A DNA stretch of 64,000 bases from Pseudoalteromonas phenolica (GCF_005886345.1 NZ_PNEC01000021.1:62001-126000), one strand, 5' to 3'; counted from the first letter of the stretch, positions 36,665 through 46,544 are shown. A program made the numbers and translations. Notes: generated from the letters alone by a model not told the origin.

Positions 36665-37459
36665 CTACTTACACGCTGGCTTCAAGCCTTTTTTCCAAGC
36701 TGCACGCTTTAATGTTTCAGCTTCTAGCATGTTACGCTTTAAATTTTGCATACGTGTTTCAGGTGCTGGGTGAGTAGATAAAAACTCTGCTTGTCGTTCA
36801 CCGCTGAGTTTATTCATGTTTTCCCAAAGCCTCACTGAACCTGTCGGTTCAAAACCAGCTTTTGCCATTAAATCTAAACCAATGACATCTGCTTCACTCT
36901 CATGAGAACGACTAAAAGGTAAAGCAACCCCAACTTGAGCACCCACACCTAGACCCTGCATTATCGCTTCTCGATATTCAACATTACCCATCTGCAATGC
37001 AACATCGCTAGCTTGAAGACCAAACTGCAATATACTGTTCTGCGATACGCGTTCATTGGCATGCTCAGCAATTACATGCCCTACTTCATGGCCCATAACA
37101 GCTGCAAGTTGGTGTTGATCCTTAGCAACATTTAATAAGCCCGTATGCACCCCTATTTTACCTCCAGGTAATGCAAAAGCGTTCGCACTATTCTCTTTAA
37201 ATACCACTACTTCCCACTCTTGATTGGCATACTGGCTCGGCAATTGTGCAATCAGTTTATCCGCGATACATCTTACATAACGATTAGTTTGCTTATTATT
37301 TTCAATTGGTTGCTGCTCTTTCATTTGAGCAAAACTTGCGACACCCATTTCATTCATTTTCTGCGGTGAATACAGAGCTATTTGCGTTCGACCTGTTGGC
37401 GATGTTTTACAACCTGCTGCCAATAAAGACAATGCAACGATACCAATCAGTTTTTTCAT
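36665..37459 (-). CDS. M48-family metalloprotease, lipoprotein
   Basis: The 264-aa precursor has a lipoprotein signal with lipobox LLAAGC (Cys17), followed by KTSPTGRTQIALYSPQKM. The zinc site is HEVGHVIAEH (HExxH, about residues 124-128) and the third ligand is Glu in SHESEADVIGLDLM. The C terminus has STHPAPETRMQNL. It resembles LoiP/YcaL-type periplasmic proteases of envelope quality control, anchored by a lipid. The lysine at +2 does not give a classic retention signal, so outer-membrane attachment is likely. The ATG follows GGGGAAG. Confidence 0.92.
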   Translation of the reverse strand: MKKLIGIVALSLLAAGCKTSPTGRTQIALYSPQKMNEMGVASFAQMKEQQPIENNKQTNRYVRCIADKLIAQLPSQYANQEWEVVVFKENSANAFALPGGKIGVHTGLLNVAKDQHQLAAVMGHEVGHVIAEHANERVSQNSILQFGLQASDVALQMGNVEYREAIMQGLGVGAQVGVALPFSRSHESEADVIGLDLMAKAGFEPTGSVRLWENMNKLSGERQAEFLSTHPAPETRMQNLKRNMLEAETLKRAAWKKGLKPACK

Positions 37460-37540
37460 AGTACTTCCCCTGAAGTAAATTTTAAGTTTATCGTTTTATT
37501 TTAAATAACAAGATTTCAATGGCAATGTTAATTCTAACAA

Positions 37541-37566
37541 CAAAAAACGGGCCAAAGAGGCCCGTT
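37541..37566 (-). terminator. Intrinsic terminator of grpE
   Basis: AACGGGCC (37546-37553) and GGCCCGTT (37559-37566) form an 8-bp GC-rich stem. TTTTTTG follows on the minus strand. It lies 26 bp past the grpE stop. Confidence 0.9.
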
Positions 37567-37592
37567 CATAAAATAGTATTTCTTGTTAGCGA

Positions 37593-38195
37593 TTATTCAG
37601 CCGCTTTTGATACCATAACCATAGCTGGACGTAATAAACGACCATTCAACGTATAGCCTTTTTGCATTACTGCCAATACAGTATTTGGTGCAACGTCATT
37701 GCTTGGTTGGATCGACATCGCCTGATGAAATTCAGGGTTAAACGTTTCACCCTGTGGATTTACCGTTTCAACGCCAAACTTTGCTACTGCATCTTCAAAG
37801 CTTTTTAGTGTCATTTCAACACCTTCAAGCACTGGCTTTAGTGTTTCGTTTTCTCTATCTGAAAACTCAATGGCGCGATTAAGGTTATCAATCACCGGTA
37901 GTAGTTCATTAGCGAACTTTTCTAGTGCAAATTTGTGCGCTTTCTCAACATCTTGTGCTGCACGACGTCGCATGTTTTCAACATCTGCCGCTGCGCGAAC
38001 AACACTGTCTTTTTGATCTGCAATTGTCTGTTTTGCCGCTTCAAGTTCAAGGTAAAGACCAGCAATTTCTTCTTCTGGACTTAATTCAGTTTGTACTTCT
38101 TCTTGAGCTTGTTCTTGTTCTTGTTCTTGTTCTGCTTCTACTTGCTCAACAGACTCTACAACTTCTTGCTCAGGGGCATTGTTTTGCTCAGACAT
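37593..38195 (-). CDS. grpE: Nucleotide exchange factor GrpE
   Basis: GrpE drives ADP release from DnaK. From ATG 38195 (site GGAGAA) the protein has 200 aa. It shows the acidic, glutamate/glutamine-rich N-terminal tail (about 1-40), the long coiled coil (about 42-90, with [24 protein letters not shown]) and the beta-wing ([27 protein letters not shown]). It follows the hrcA-like gene by 54 bp and has a sigma-32-type promoter overlapping that gene's end, so it is heat-induced in addition to any read-through. dnaK/dnaJ are not in the window. Confidence 0.96.
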   Translation of the reverse strand: MSEQNNAPEQEVVESVEQVEAEQEQEQEQAQEEVQTELSPEEEIAGLYLELEAAKQTIADQKDSVVRAAADVENMRRRAAQDVEKAHKFALEKFANELLPVIDNLNRAIEFSDRENETLKPVLEGVEMTLKSFEDAVAKFGVETVNPQGETFNPEFHQAMSIQPSNDVAPNTVLAVMQKGYTLNGRLLRPAMVMVSKAAE

Positions 38196-38226
38196 TTTTT
38201 TCTCCAAAATCTTACAACTGCGGTCA

Positions 38227-38254
38227 TTATGGGGGTGGAAAAATCAGTTTCAAG
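38227..38254 (-). promoter_or_regulatory. Sigma-32 (RpoH) heat-shock promoter of grpE
   Basis: On the minus strand CTTGAAA (38254-38248) is followed after 13 bp by CCCCATAA (38234-38227). This matches the RpoH consensus CTTGAAA-N(11-16)-CCCCATnT at all but one position. The -35 box overlaps the stop codon of the hrcA-like gene. Confidence 0.8.
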
Positions 38255-39185
38255 TACTTACGCGAGAAAATTCTTCAATTATCGATTCTATCGGGGCAGA
38301 TGTTGAACAAATGACACAAAAACGACTTTGATATTCACCATTTTCAAAATAAGGTAAGCTTAAGATCACTGTTTTAGTTAAATCAAAATTGCTCAATTCG
38401 TCACCCATAACAAGTGATACACCATTTTTAAATGCCAGTTTATCTTCAACATCATGTAAAAATGTCACACCCAGATTAAGCTCTTTATCAGACTCGAGTT
38501 CATTATATAGATAGCGCTCTCCGAGCAGAATGCAGTTATCAGAGCCAAGCTGTTGATGTAACTGCGAAGTCCATTGAGTCAACTGCGCCATACATGTTTT
38601 AGGCGCACTATTCGCCATTGCAAACATGCGCTGTAAGCCCTCTTTAAGTGGCTGCTGGCTAAAAACAGTGTTCATCCAAGCCGCAAACTGATAACGCTGT
38701 GCATCCGTTTCTGCGTCTGGCTTATCAATCAATATATTTTGTGACTGTCCTGTTCTATCAATCAATAATACCAGCCATGAACTACTATCAAAGCCTAAGA
38801 CTTCAACTCGAAAGATTAATTGTGAGCTTGCCTGCGGTAAACCAACACAACAACATACTTGATATTTTTGACTCAAAGAATGGGCGAGTTCAACCAGTTG
38901 AGATTGCTCTGGTTGCCAGTAATTTGCAATATCGGGCAAATCAAAATATTCATCAAGCCAATACTTAAAGCCTTGGGCTGTAGGCATTCTGCCAGCAGAA
39001 GTATATGGCGAGCAAAGCAGTCCTACTTTCTCAAGTCTGGCCATCGCATTTCTAACTGTAGCGGAGCAAACAGCCATGCCTTTTTGCTTGGCAATTTTAC
39101 TTGAGGGCACTGGTTGCCCCTCACCATTACAATACATACTCATAACGGCAGTAAAAATTTGTTGATCTCTGGGACTTAATTTCAT
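38250..39185 (-). CDS. hrcA: HrcA-like heat-shock repressor
   Basis: The N-terminal 85 residues match HrcA: LSPRDQQIFTAVM, then a winged helix with SSKIAKQ..CSATVRNAMARLEKVGLL and the diagnostic SAGRMPTAQGFKYWLDEYF. The remaining 225 residues fit the GAF-like effector domain less clearly. At 311 aa it is shorter than typical HrcA (about 340). It lies directly upstream of grpE in the same direction, as in the hrcA-grpE-dnaK operons of many bacteria. I saw no CIRCE element (TTAGCACTC-N9-GAGTGCTAA) in the adjoining gaps, so its operator may be diverged or elsewhere. The start at ATG 39185 has GGAA upstream. Confidence 0.8.
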   Translation of the reverse strand: MKLSPRDQQIFTAVMSMYCNGEGQPVPSSKIAKQKGMAVCSATVRNAMARLEKVGLLCSPYTSAGRMPTAQGFKYWLDEYFDLPDIANYWQPEQSQLVELAHSLSQKYQVCCCVGLPQASSQLIFRVEVLGFDSSSWLVLLIDRTGQSQNILIDKPDAETDAQRYQFAAWMNTVFSQQPLKEGLQRMFAMANSAPKTCMAQLTQWTSQLHQQLGSDNCILLGERYLYNELESDKELNLGVTFLHDVEDKLAFKNGVSLVMGDELSNFDLTKTVILSLPYFENGEYQSRFCVICSTSAPIESIIEEFSRVST

Positions 39186-39268
39186 ACTTGTTCCACAGGC
39201 CATCAAAAGAGTTTTCTCTTATGTAATTTTCGGTTAGTCTTGCGCTAACTTAATCAAGGAAAACAATC

Positions 39269-40153
39269 ATGACAAGCCCTTTTAAAACCATAGGCTTAAT
39301 CGGTAAACCTAATCACAAAGGTGCGGCACTGACATTACACCGCTTATATACCTTTTTGCAAGCTCTTGGATACGAAGTGCTCGTTGAAGAACGAGTCGGC
39401 GCTCAAGTTGCCGAAATTGCGCCTGAAGGGCTAATAGAGTTGGTAGAACTAGGAAAACGCTGTGATCTTGCCATCGTTATTGGTGGAGATGGCAACATGC
39501 TGGGTGCCGCCAGAGTACTGGCACGTTTTGATGTTGCAGTAATTGGTGTTAACCGAGGTAATCTAGGCTTCTTAACTGATCTTAACCCCGATGGTTTTGA
39601 ACCCGCGCTAGAAGAGGTATTAAGAGGTGAATTCATTGCTGAGTCTCGTTTCTTATTAGAGGTAGAAGTTTATCGCCATGACGAGCTAAAAAGTGCAAAT
39701 TCAGCTATGAATGAAGCCGTACTTCATGCGGATAAAGTCGCCCATATGATTGAATTTGAAGCCTTTATAGATAATCAGTTTGTTTTCTCACAGCGCTCTG
39801 ATGGATTAATTGTCTCCACACCTACAGGATCAACAGCTTACTCTCTTTCTGGTGGAGGACCTATATTAACCCCTGAATTAAACGCGATGGCACTTGTCCC
39901 CATGTTCCCTCATACCTTATCGAGCAGACCCTTGGTTGTTGATGGTGACAAAGAAGTGAGGTTAAAACTTAGTTTAGAAAATACCGATAGTTTACAAGTT
40001 AGCTGTGATTCACATGTTGTTTTGGCGGTTTTACCTGGAGATGAAGTTTTAATTAAAAAAGCAAAAAGTGCACTGCGTCTGATCCACCCAAAAAGTTACT
40101 CGTATTATGACGTGTTAAGACAAAAATTAAATTGGGGTAGCAGGCTTTACTAA
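39269..40153 (+). CDS. nadK: NAD kinase
   Basis: This enzyme phosphorylates NAD to NADP. It is 294 aa (E. coli 292). The catalytic signature is GGDGN (72-76, [14 protein letters not shown]), followed by [11 protein letters not shown], the conserved NE/D pair in AMNEAVLH, and the glycine-rich [16 protein letters not shown]. It is divergent from hrcA across 83 bp. The ATG has AAGGAAAA upstream. The grpE-nadK-recN neighbourhood is also found in E. coli. Confidence 0.97.
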   Translation: MTSPFKTIGLIGKPNHKGAALTLHRLYTFLQALGYEVLVEERVGAQVAEIAPEGLIELVELGKRCDLAIVIGGDGNMLGAARVLARFDVAVIGVNRGNLGFLTDLNPDGFEPALEEVLRGEFIAESRFLLEVEVYRHDELKSANSAMNEAVLHADKVAHMIEFEAFIDNQFVFSQRSDGLIVSTPTGSTAYSLSGGGPILTPELNAMALVPMFPHTLSSRPLVVDGDKEVRLKLSLENTDSLQVSCDSHVVLAVLPGDEVLIKKAKSALRLIHPKSYSYYDVLRQKLNWGSRLY

Positions 40154-40205
40154 TTCTCTAAGCATAATTAAGATCAAGCCATAACAAATTGGAAATATTA
40201 CAGTT

Positions 40206-40751
40206 ATGAACTATATCATTATTGCAACAACCGTCTTACTTATTACTCTGTTGGGGGTTTACCTTGTTCTAGAAAACAATAGAAAAAAAGCCAAATGTGC
40301 AGAGAAATTACTTTTTAACCAAAGGCATTCAGAGGTTGTTGAACATTTTAAACATAACGTCTCTGATTTTGTTTCAGTTGGTGCCCTTCCATCTAATCAC
40401 AGCTGTATAATTAACTGTATTGTAAGTAATTTTTTCGTGGTGCAACCTCACACTGAAGATAACTTAAACCAACTTGAACGCATTGTTGAGCTTTTTATTC
40501 TTACGGTCGGTGAACAAGTACATATTCATAGAGATCAAGATGACATGGATGGTTTACAAGAGAAATTAGTTGCATTTGCCAGAGAGCTACCTACTAATGG
40601 CGCAGCTTACAATAAAGACTTTTATCATGAATCTTTGCCTGCAATGATAACTTTAATAAAAGGTTCAAATACAGACAAACCTTCTGAGTCTACCTCTGAA
40701 GATGATACAGAACAAAATAATGACGGAGACAACATACAAGAGCAAAGTTAA
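40206..40751 (+). CDS. Hypothetical single-pass membrane protein
   Basis: I do not recognise this 181-aa protein. Residues 3-22 are a hydrophobic helix followed by a basic stretch (ENNRKKAK), which predicts a type-II-like topology with the bulk in the cytoplasm (N-out) or a signal anchor. The middle part (about 45-155) looks like a folded alpha/beta domain. The last 25 residues are acidic and low in complexity (ESTSEDDTEQNNDGDN). It lies between nadK and recN, 53 bp after nadK, and is probably cotranscribed with nadK. The LexA boxes downstream belong to recN. Confidence 0.8.
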   Translation: MNYIIIATTVLLITLLGVYLVLENNRKKAKCAEKLLFNQRHSEVVEHFKHNVSDFVSVGALPSNHSCIINCIVSNFFVVQPHTEDNLNQLERIVELFILTVGEQVHIHRDQDDMDGLQEKLVAFARELPTNGAAYNKDFYHESLPAMITLIKGSNTDKPSESTSEDDTEQNNDGDNIQEQS

Positions 40752-40797
40752 TATATTTTATTGTAACGTTAGAAGCTTCTTGATTTATCTCTAACTA

Positions 40798-40813
40798 CTG
40801 TATAAATTAACAG
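40798..40813. promoter_or_regulatory. LexA (SOS) box 1 of recN
   Basis: CTGTATAAATTAACAG matches the LexA consensus CTG-N10-CAG with an AT-rich centre. It lies 26 bp upstream of the recN start. Confidence 0.85.
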
Positions 40814-40820
40814 TCAAATA

Positions 40821-40836
40821 CTGTTTGGATATACAG
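40821..40836. promoter_or_regulatory. LexA (SOS) box 2 of recN
   Basis: CTGTTTGGATATACAG also matches CTG-N10-CAG. It ends two bases before the recN ATG, and its centre lies 23 bp from box 1. Tandem LexA boxes are known for recN in E. coli. Confidence 0.85.
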
Positions 40837-40838
40837 CC

Positions 40839-42515
40839 ATGTTAATTAGTTTAGAAATTAATAATTTCGCGATTGTAAATGACCTTTGTATTGACTGGCG
40901 TGATGGCATGACTGCCATCACTGGCGAGACTGGTGCAGGTAAATCAATCGCCATTGATGCCCTCTCTCTTTGCCTTGGTGAAAGAGCTGATGCCGGAGCA
41001 ATAAGACCAAATACCGAGCGTGCACAAATTGTTGCACGCTTTAACATTCAAAGCCTCCCTAAAGCACATAAATTTCTTAAAGAGCATATGCTAAATAACG
41101 AAGAGCAAGACTGTATTCTTCGTAGAGTTATCAGCAAAAATGGTAGAAGTAAAAGCTACATAAACGGCGTCTCTGTAACCGCCAGTCAATTAAAAGAACT
41201 TGGTGAGTATTTGATCGCAATCCACGGACAACATGCCCATCAACTTTTACTTAAGAATGAACACCAATTACACCTCATTGATGCCTATGCTAGTCACACG
41301 CACTTACAAAATAACGTCAAAGACCAATATCAACACTATCAACAATTACAGCGTGAATATGCAACTCTGCTCAAAGAACAACAAACTAAAGCTGCACAGC
41401 AACAACTACTAGAGTATCAAGTTGCCGAACTAGATGAATTTGCACTCGATCAAGACGAATACAAACAGATTGAAGAAGAGCAATATCGTCTTAGTCATAG
41501 TCAAACGATTATAAATACATGTCAGCAAGAATTAATAGCACTGTATGAACAAGATGGTACAACTGTATTAAGCCAGCTTCAGCATAGTGCACAACAGTTT
41601 GTTAATCTCAGCGGTTTTGATAGTAATCTAGGTAATATTGCGCAAATTTTAGAAGAAGCAGTTGTGCAAGTTGAAGAGGCAAGTCGAGAAATCAGAGACT
41701 ATGCAGCTCATGTAGATCAAGACCCGCTTAGGCTTCAAGAAGTTGAAGAGCGCTTATCTAAAACCATGGATCTTTCACGTAAGCATCATGTTAGACCTGA
41801 AGAACTATATGAGCACCATCAGTCTCTAAAGCAACAGCTTGACAATATAAGTTCTGACAATGCGCGTATAGATATTTTAGAGCAAGAAATTGCACATACA
41901 CTTACAGCGTATCAACACGCGGCTAGCGCACTAAGTGAAAGTCGCTCTAAAGCTGCAAAAAAGCTACAAAAGCTGATCAGTGCGAGCATGGATGAGCTAG
42001 CCATGAAACACTGTCAATTTGCTATTGAACTCCTGCCTAAGCCTGAATTAAAACCAAATAATGAAGGCTTTGATGCCATTGAATTTTTAGTTTCTACAAA
42101 CCCTGGTCAACCATTACAAGCACTAGCAAAAGTTGCCTCAGGTGGTGAACTATCAAGAATAAGTTTAGCAATCCAAGTGATAATTGCTGACAAAGTCACA
42201 ACGCCAACACTTATTTTTGATGAGGTGGATGTGGGTATTTCTGGACCGACAGCTTCTCAAGTAGGAAAGCTACTGCGCAAACTTGGTAAATCGACTCAAG
42301 TGATTTGCGTAACACACTTACCGCAAGTTGCTTGTAGCGGCCATCAGCAATTTTTTGTGAGCAAAAAAGTTGTTAAAGGTGAAACTTTTACTTCTATGCA
42401 GCCATTAAAAGACGAGCATAGAATTGACGAAATTGCCCGACTTATCGGTGGTGAGTCTATTAGTGAAACGACTCGGGCAAGTGCAAAAGAATTATTAGCT
42501 ATTCAAGCAGCCTAA
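40839..42515 (+). CDS. recN: DNA repair protein RecN
   Basis: This SMC-like ATPase acts in double-strand-break repair. It is 558 aa (E. coli 553). Walker A is GETGAGKS (29-36), followed by a long coiled coil on both sides of a hinge-like region (about 150-380), the ABC signature VASGGELSRISLA, Walker B TLIFDEVDVGISG, and the H-loop VTHLPQVA. Two LexA boxes lie immediately before the start, so it is SOS-induced. Box 2 occupies the place where a ribosome-binding site would be, and no good Shine-Dalgarno is visible. Confidence 0.97.
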   Translation: MLISLEINNFAIVNDLCIDWRDGMTAITGETGAGKSIAIDALSLCLGERADAGAIRPNTERAQIVARFNIQSLPKAHKFLKEHMLNNEEQDCILRRVISKNGRSKSYINGVSVTASQLKELGEYLIAIHGQHAHQLLLKNEHQLHLIDAYASHTHLQNNVKDQYQHYQQLQREYATLLKEQQTKAAQQQLLEYQVAELDEFALDQDEYKQIEEEQYRLSHSQTIINTCQQELIALYEQDGTTVLSQLQHSAQQFVNLSGFDSNLGNIAQILEEAVVQVEEASREIRDYAAHVDQDPLRLQEVEERLSKTMDLSRKHHVRPEELYEHHQSLKQQLDNISSDNARIDILEQEIAHTLTAYQHAASALSESRSKAAKKLQKLISASMDELAMKHCQFAIELLPKPELKPNNEGFDAIEFLVSTNPGQPLQALAKVASGGELSRISLAIQVIIADKVTTPTLIFDEVDVGISGPTASQVGKLLRKLGKSTQVICVTHLPQVACSGHQQFFVSKKVVKGETFTSMQPLKDEHRIDEIARLIGGESISETTRASAKELLAIQAA

Positions 42516-42770
42516 ACTCGTTTGCACAAAACTCACTATCTTGATTAGATTGCACTATGGGTAGAAAGCTTATGACGTTTCTTTTTAAAAGCACTGTAGG
42601 CTTTACTCTTAAAGTAAGCTGTTCTTACCTCTCTATGTGTAACTTTTGCAGTATTAACCACGATTCACGGTCTCTTAGGCTGTTCGAATTAATATATTCC
42701 CTTTACTTGCTTCCTTGAATTTACGTCTAACATAGTGAACAAATTAAATAACTTTCAATAAATTTTCTGC
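42516..42770. other. Intergenic region between recN and gap
   Basis: The recN and gap genes converge here. Apart from the terminator at its right side no coding or RNA gene is apparent. A short inverted repeat (CTTTACTCTTAAAGTAAG, about 42602) may help end recN transcription but has no clear T-run. Confidence 0.4.
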
Positions 42771-42808
42771 CAAAAAAATAGGCCGTAACTTTCGTTACAG
42801 CCTATTTA
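42771..42808 (-). terminator. Intrinsic terminator of edd-eda-gap
   Basis: AATAGGCCGTAAC (42777-42789) and GTTACAGCCTATT (42794-42806) pair with one mismatch over TTTC. On the minus strand a run of T follows (TTTTTTTGG). It lies about 84 bp beyond the gap stop. Confidence 0.8.
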
Positions 42809-42890
42809 TTAGTTCTATTTAGATTAACTTACTCAGCTATGCTTTTCTGTTGAATTTAAATTAACTCTTTATACCTATTTTAACTTTAAC

Positions 42891-43898
42891 TTATAGGTGT
42901 TGACCTAGAGCTTTTACCTGGTCGATCATACGGTTAGAGAAACCCCACTCGTTATCGTACCAAGCCATTACTTTAACTAATTTACCATCAACTTTAGTCT
43001 GCGTTGAATCGAACACTGATGACGCAGGGTTGTGGTTGAAGTCAATTGAAACAAGCGGTAGCTCGTTGTACTCAAGCACTTCAGCCATTGCACCTTCAGT
43101 TGCAGCCGCTTTAACCGCTGCGTTTACTTCTTCAGCAGTTGTTTCGCGAGAAGCAATGAATGTTAAGTCAACTAAAGACACATTTACTGTAGGAACACGA
43201 ACCGCCATACCGTCTAACTTGCCAGCAAGCTCAGGTAATACTAAACCAACTGCTTTTGCAGCACCTGTTTTAGTTGGGATCATAGACTGAGTTGCACTAC
43301 GCGCACGGTAAAGATCTGGGTGATAAACATCAGTTAGAACTTGATCGTTGGTGTAAGCGTGAATGGTGGTCATGCTGCCTTGTTCAATACCAATTGCGTC
43401 ATTTAGTGCTTTAGCAACTGGTGCAAGACAGTTGGTTGTACAAGATGCATTTGAAATGATATTGCTAGAAGCGTTAATCACTTCAGAGTTCACACCGTGA
43501 ACAACCGTTGCATCAAGATCAGTACCTGGCGCTGAAACGATTACTTTTTTCGCGCCCGCTTCAATGTGCTTAGCTGCAGCATCACGTGACGTGAAGATAC
43601 CTGTACATTCTAATACGATATCAACGTTAAGCGCTTTCCAAGGTAGGTTCGCAGGATCGCGTTCTTGCGTAAGCGTGATTTCGTCATTACCAATCACTAA
43701 CGTGTTTTCAGCTAGTACAACTTCTTGGTTGAAACGACCATGTACTGAATCAAACTGAGTTAGGTGCGCATTCACATTAGCTGGTGCTAGATCGTTGATA
43801 GCGACTATTTTAATTTCTTCGTTTTGACCAGACTCGTAAAGCGCTCGTAAAACATTGCGACCGATACGGCCATAACCATTAATTGCGATATTAATCAT
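42891..43898 (-). CDS. gap: Glyceraldehyde-3-phosphate dehydrogenase (type I)
   Basis: This enzyme oxidises glyceraldehyde-3-phosphate, one of the two products of KDPG aldolase, to 1,3-bisphosphoglycerate. It is 335 aa with NGYGRIGRN (7-15), the NAD-binding aspartate in INDLA (D36), and the catalytic Cys153 in [11 protein letters not shown] with the paired histidine in TIHAYTNDQ. Asp36 favours NAD over NADP. Epd (erythrose-4-phosphate dehydrogenase) is related and of similar length, but the SCTTNCLAP and AYTNDQ context and its place directly after eda favour GAPDH. It starts 14 bp after eda with a GAGGAA site. Confidence 0.93.
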   Translation of the reverse strand: MINIAINGYGRIGRNVLRALYESGQNEEIKIVAINDLAPANVNAHLTQFDSVHGRFNQEVVLAENTLVIGNDEITLTQERDPANLPWKALNVDIVLECTGIFTSRDAAAKHIEAGAKKVIVSAPGTDLDATVVHGVNSEVINASSNIISNASCTTNCLAPVAKALNDAIGIEQGSMTTIHAYTNDQVLTDVYHPDLYRARSATQSMIPTKTGAAKAVGLVLPELAGKLDGMAVRVPTVNVSLVDLTFIASRETTAEEVNAAVKAAATEGAMAEVLEYNELPLVSIDFNHNPASSVFDSTQTKVDGKLVKVMAWYDNEWGFSNRMIDQVKALGQHL

Positions 43899-43912
43899 TT
43901 TCAGTTCCTCGA

Positions 43913-44533
43913 CTATTTTACTTCACTTGCTTGTTTCGCAAGCGCTTCGATCGCCTGCCAATCTTTGTTTGCGATAAGTTCTTTATCTAGCATCCAAGTA
44001 CCGCCAACACACACAACGTTATTTAAGGCTAGGTACTTAGGTGCGGTTGCTAAGCTAATACCACCCGTTGGGCAGAATTTAACTTGTGGTAATGGACCAC
44101 CAATTGACTTAAGCATTGGTGCGCCACCTGCAGCTTCTGCAGGGAAGAATTTTAAAAACTTGAAACCATGTGATGCTAAATTCATCACTTCACTTGGTGT
44201 TGCTGCACCCGGTAAGAACGGAATGTCAGTTTCTTTAGCAAGTGCTAAAAGCTCATCATTTACACCTGGGCTCACCATGAAGTCAGCACCTGCTACAACT
44301 GATGCTTCGAATGTTGCTTTATCAATCACAGTACCTGTGCCGACGTAAGCTTCTGGTACTGCTTCTTTCATTAGCTTTACCGCTTCTGCCGCAACAGGTG
44401 TGCGAAGGGTAATTTCTAGTGCTTTTAGACCACCGTTATATAACGCTTTTGCTAACGGTACAGCGTCTTCTAAGTTTTCAATCACCACCACTGGTACAAC
44501 TGGTGCTGATGTTAAAATGTTTTCAATGCTCAT
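43913..44533 (-). CDS. eda: KDPG aldolase (2-dehydro-3-deoxy-phosphogluconate aldolase)
   Basis: This enzyme splits 2-keto-3-deoxy-6-phosphogluconate into pyruvate and glyceraldehyde-3-phosphate. From ATG 44533 (site GAGGAA) it has 206 aa (E. coli 213). The active-site glutamate is in LEITLRTP, the Schiff-base lysine in [11 protein letters not shown], and the phosphate loop in FCPTGGI. An upstream in-frame TTG at 44551 is rejected. It lies 23 bp after edd and 14 bp before gap, so all three form one operon. Confidence 0.96.
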   Translation of the reverse strand: MSIENILTSAPVVPVVVIENLEDAVPLAKALYNGGLKALEITLRTPVAAEAVKLMKEAVPEAYVGTGTVIDKATFEASVVAGADFMVSPGVNDELLALAKETDIPFLPGAATPSEVMNLASHGFKFLKFFPAEAAGGAPMLKSIGGPLPQVKFCPTGGISLATAPKYLALNNVVCVGGTWMLDKELIANKDWQAIEALAKQASEVK

Positions 44534-44556
44534 CTTGTTCCTCATTCCCAATGCTT

Positions 44557-46410
44557 TTATTCTTCTAGTCCAAAGGCACTCGCGCCTAGGTCTGCACTGC
44601 TTACGATATTTCTGAATCCTGCGAATAGCTCACGGCCTGTGCCATAAGTTGGCTCAGTATGGCTGATCACATGCTCACGCTTTGCTAACTCTTCATCTGA
44701 TACATGGAGAATTAAGTCGCCATTTGGTGCATCAAGAGTGATCAAGTCACCATCATGAATTTTAGCGATGATCCCGCCTTCAACGGCTTCTGGTGCTAAG
44801 TGGATTGCTGCAGGTACTTTACCTGACGCACCAGACATACGGCCGTCAGTCACAATCGCCACTTTGTAGCCTTGGTCTTGAAGCGTTGCCATTACAGGCG
44901 TTAATTTATGAAGTTCTGGCATGCCCTTAGCTTTAGGACCCTGCTCTTTAATCACCGCAATAAAGTCTGTGTTTAATTCACCTGCAGCGAATGCATCTTG
45001 AAGCGCAGCTTGTGAGCTAAAGACTTTTGCAGGTGCTGAAACTGTTTGGTGTTGCTCTTGAACCGCTGATACCTTAATAACCGCTTTACCGATGTTACCT
45101 GTTAGTAGCTGAAGGCCACCTTGCTTATTGAATGGGTTGCTCACAGGGCGAAGTACTTCTTCATCTAGTGAGTTTTCAGGACAAGGCACCCACTTCACTT
45201 TGCTCGGACCTGTGTTGCTAGACATGATTAGGTTGTCATCAACATCTAACACTGGCTCTTGGGTATAAGCATCTAGGCCTTCACCAACAATAGTTTTCAC
45301 ATCATTATGTAAGAAGCCACCATCACGTAATTCACGCATTAAGAAGCCCATACCACCCGCTGCTTGGAAGTGGTTAACATCCGCAGAACCATTTGGATAA
45401 ATACGTGTTAGTAGAGGCACAACTTCAGAGAGCTCCGCCATGTCTTTCCAGGTGATTTGAACGCCTGCCGCTTTCGCCATAGCAACTAAGTGAATTGCGT
45501 GGTTTGTTGAGCCACCTGTAGCTAGTAGACCAACTAAGCCATTGATCACTGTTTTTTCGCTAACAACTTCACCGATTGGGTTTGCATCTTTGCTCTCGAT
45601 AAGTTGCTTAAGCATTAGCTCAACCGCACTGCCCGTAAGGCCATCACGTAGTTCAGTGTATGGGTTGATGAAAGAGCTACCAGGAAGGTGAAGACCCATG
45701 ATCTCCATCAGCATCTGGTTTGAGTTTGCAGTACCGTAGAAAGTACAAGTACCCGCACTGTGGTATGACGCACTCTCTGCCTCTAGTAACTCTTCACGAG
45801 AAACTAAGCCTTGAGCGAACTTTTGACGAACACGTGCTTTTTCTTTATTTGGAATACCAGACTGCATCGGGCCAGCTGGTAAGAAGTAAATAGGTAAATG
45901 ACCGAATGAAAGCGAACCAATTAATAGTCCCGGTACGATTTTGTCACACACACCTAAACAAAAAACACCATCGAAAACATCATGTGAAAGTGCAACGGCT
46001 GTTGACATCGCAATCACATCACGTGAAAACAAAGATAATTCCATGCCATCACGGCCTTGAGTCACACCGTCACACATAGCAGGTACGCCACCAGCAACTT
46101 GCGCGGTCGCATCATATTTTTCTGCAATCTTTTTAATTAAAGCTGGATACTCGATGTAAGGCACATGCGCTGAAAGCATGTCATTGTATGAATTGATAAT
46201 TGCTAAGTTAGGTTGCTCGTCAGCTTTAAGGCGATCTTTATCTGAGCTTGAACATGCAGCCATAACGTGAGCTAGGTTGCCACATCCTAAGCCAGCGCGA
46301 ACACGTGTTTGTTTTTTTGCTTCTTCGATGCGTGCTAAATAGGCTTGGCGTGTTGCTTTGCTGCGTTCGATAACACGCTCTGTGACGGCTTGGATACGAG
46401 GATGTAACAT
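44557..46410 (-). CDS. edd: 6-phosphogluconate dehydratase
   Basis: This Fe-S dehydratase makes KDPG from 6-phosphogluconate, the step that commits carbon to the Entner-Doudoroff pathway. It is 617 aa (E. coli 603). Motifs are [33 protein letters not shown] (IlvD/Edd signature 1), [26 protein letters not shown] with conserved cysteine, and [22 protein letters not shown] signature 2 as [15 protein letters not shown]. The cluster cysteines are in place. Two perfect LacI-type operators lie 133-180 bp upstream and a structured leader lies between them and the start, so both transcriptional and leader-RNA control are likely. Confidence 0.97.
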   Translation of the reverse strand: MLHPRIQAVTERVIERSKATRQAYLARIEEAKKQTRVRAGLGCGNLAHVMAACSSSDKDRLKADEQPNLAIINSYNDMLSAHVPYIEYPALIKKIAEKYDATAQVAGGVPAMCDGVTQGRDGMELSLFSRDVIAMSTAVALSHDVFDGVFCLGVCDKIVPGLLIGSLSFGHLPIYFLPAGPMQSGIPNKEKARVRQKFAQGLVSREELLEAESASYHSAGTCTFYGTANSNQMLMEIMGLHLPGSSFINPYTELRDGLTGSAVELMLKQLIESKDANPIGEVVSEKTVINGLVGLLATGGSTNHAIHLVAMAKAAGVQITWKDMAELSEVVPLLTRIYPNGSADVNHFQAAGGMGFLMRELRDGGFLHNDVKTIVGEGLDAYTQEPVLDVDDNLIMSSNTGPSKVKWVPCPENSLDEEVLRPVSNPFNKQGGLQLLTGNIGKAVIKVSAVQEQHQTVSAPAKVFSSQAALQDAFAAGELNTDFIAVIKEQGPKAKGMPELHKLTPVMATLQDQGYKVAIVTDGRMSGASGKVPAAIHLAPEAVEGGIIAKIHDGDLITLDAPNGDLILHVSDEELAKREHVISHTEPTYGTGRELFAGFRNIVSSADLGASAFGLEE

Positions 46411-46448
46411 AAAATTCTACTCTACTCAAAATTTAAGAGGATAAAAGG

Positions 46449-46544
46449 CTCAGTACAATTAAAGACTCCACTCTAAATGTACCGAGCATCTTTAGATTTA
46501 CCCGTTCAAAGGTACGCTATCAGGTTGTCTCTCACCCCAACCTG
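46449..46544 (-). promoter_or_regulatory. Putative structured leader of edd (three tandem hairpins)
   Basis: On the minus strand there are three hairpins. P1 has arms CAGGTTG/CAACCTG (46544-46521, loop with GAGAG). P2 is TACCTTTGAACGGGTA (46514-46499), identical to the element in the zwf leader. P3 has arms CTCGGTACA/TGTACTGAG (46486-46449, one G-U pair), with a 20-nt loop containing GAGTGGAG. P2 to P3 spacing is 12 nt here and 11 nt in the zwf leader. P3 ends 38 nt before the edd start. No terminator-like U-tract follows. Confidence 0.55.

Noticed and set aside
39186..39268. CIRCE operator at the hrcA-like gene
   Set aside because: Only a short repeat (GTTAG-N7-CTAAC) is present; the CIRCE half-sites TTAGCACTC and GAGTGCTAA are missing.
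44534..44551. Upstream TTG start for eda
   Set aside because: The ATG at 44533 has GAGGAA at ideal spacing and matches the family N terminus.
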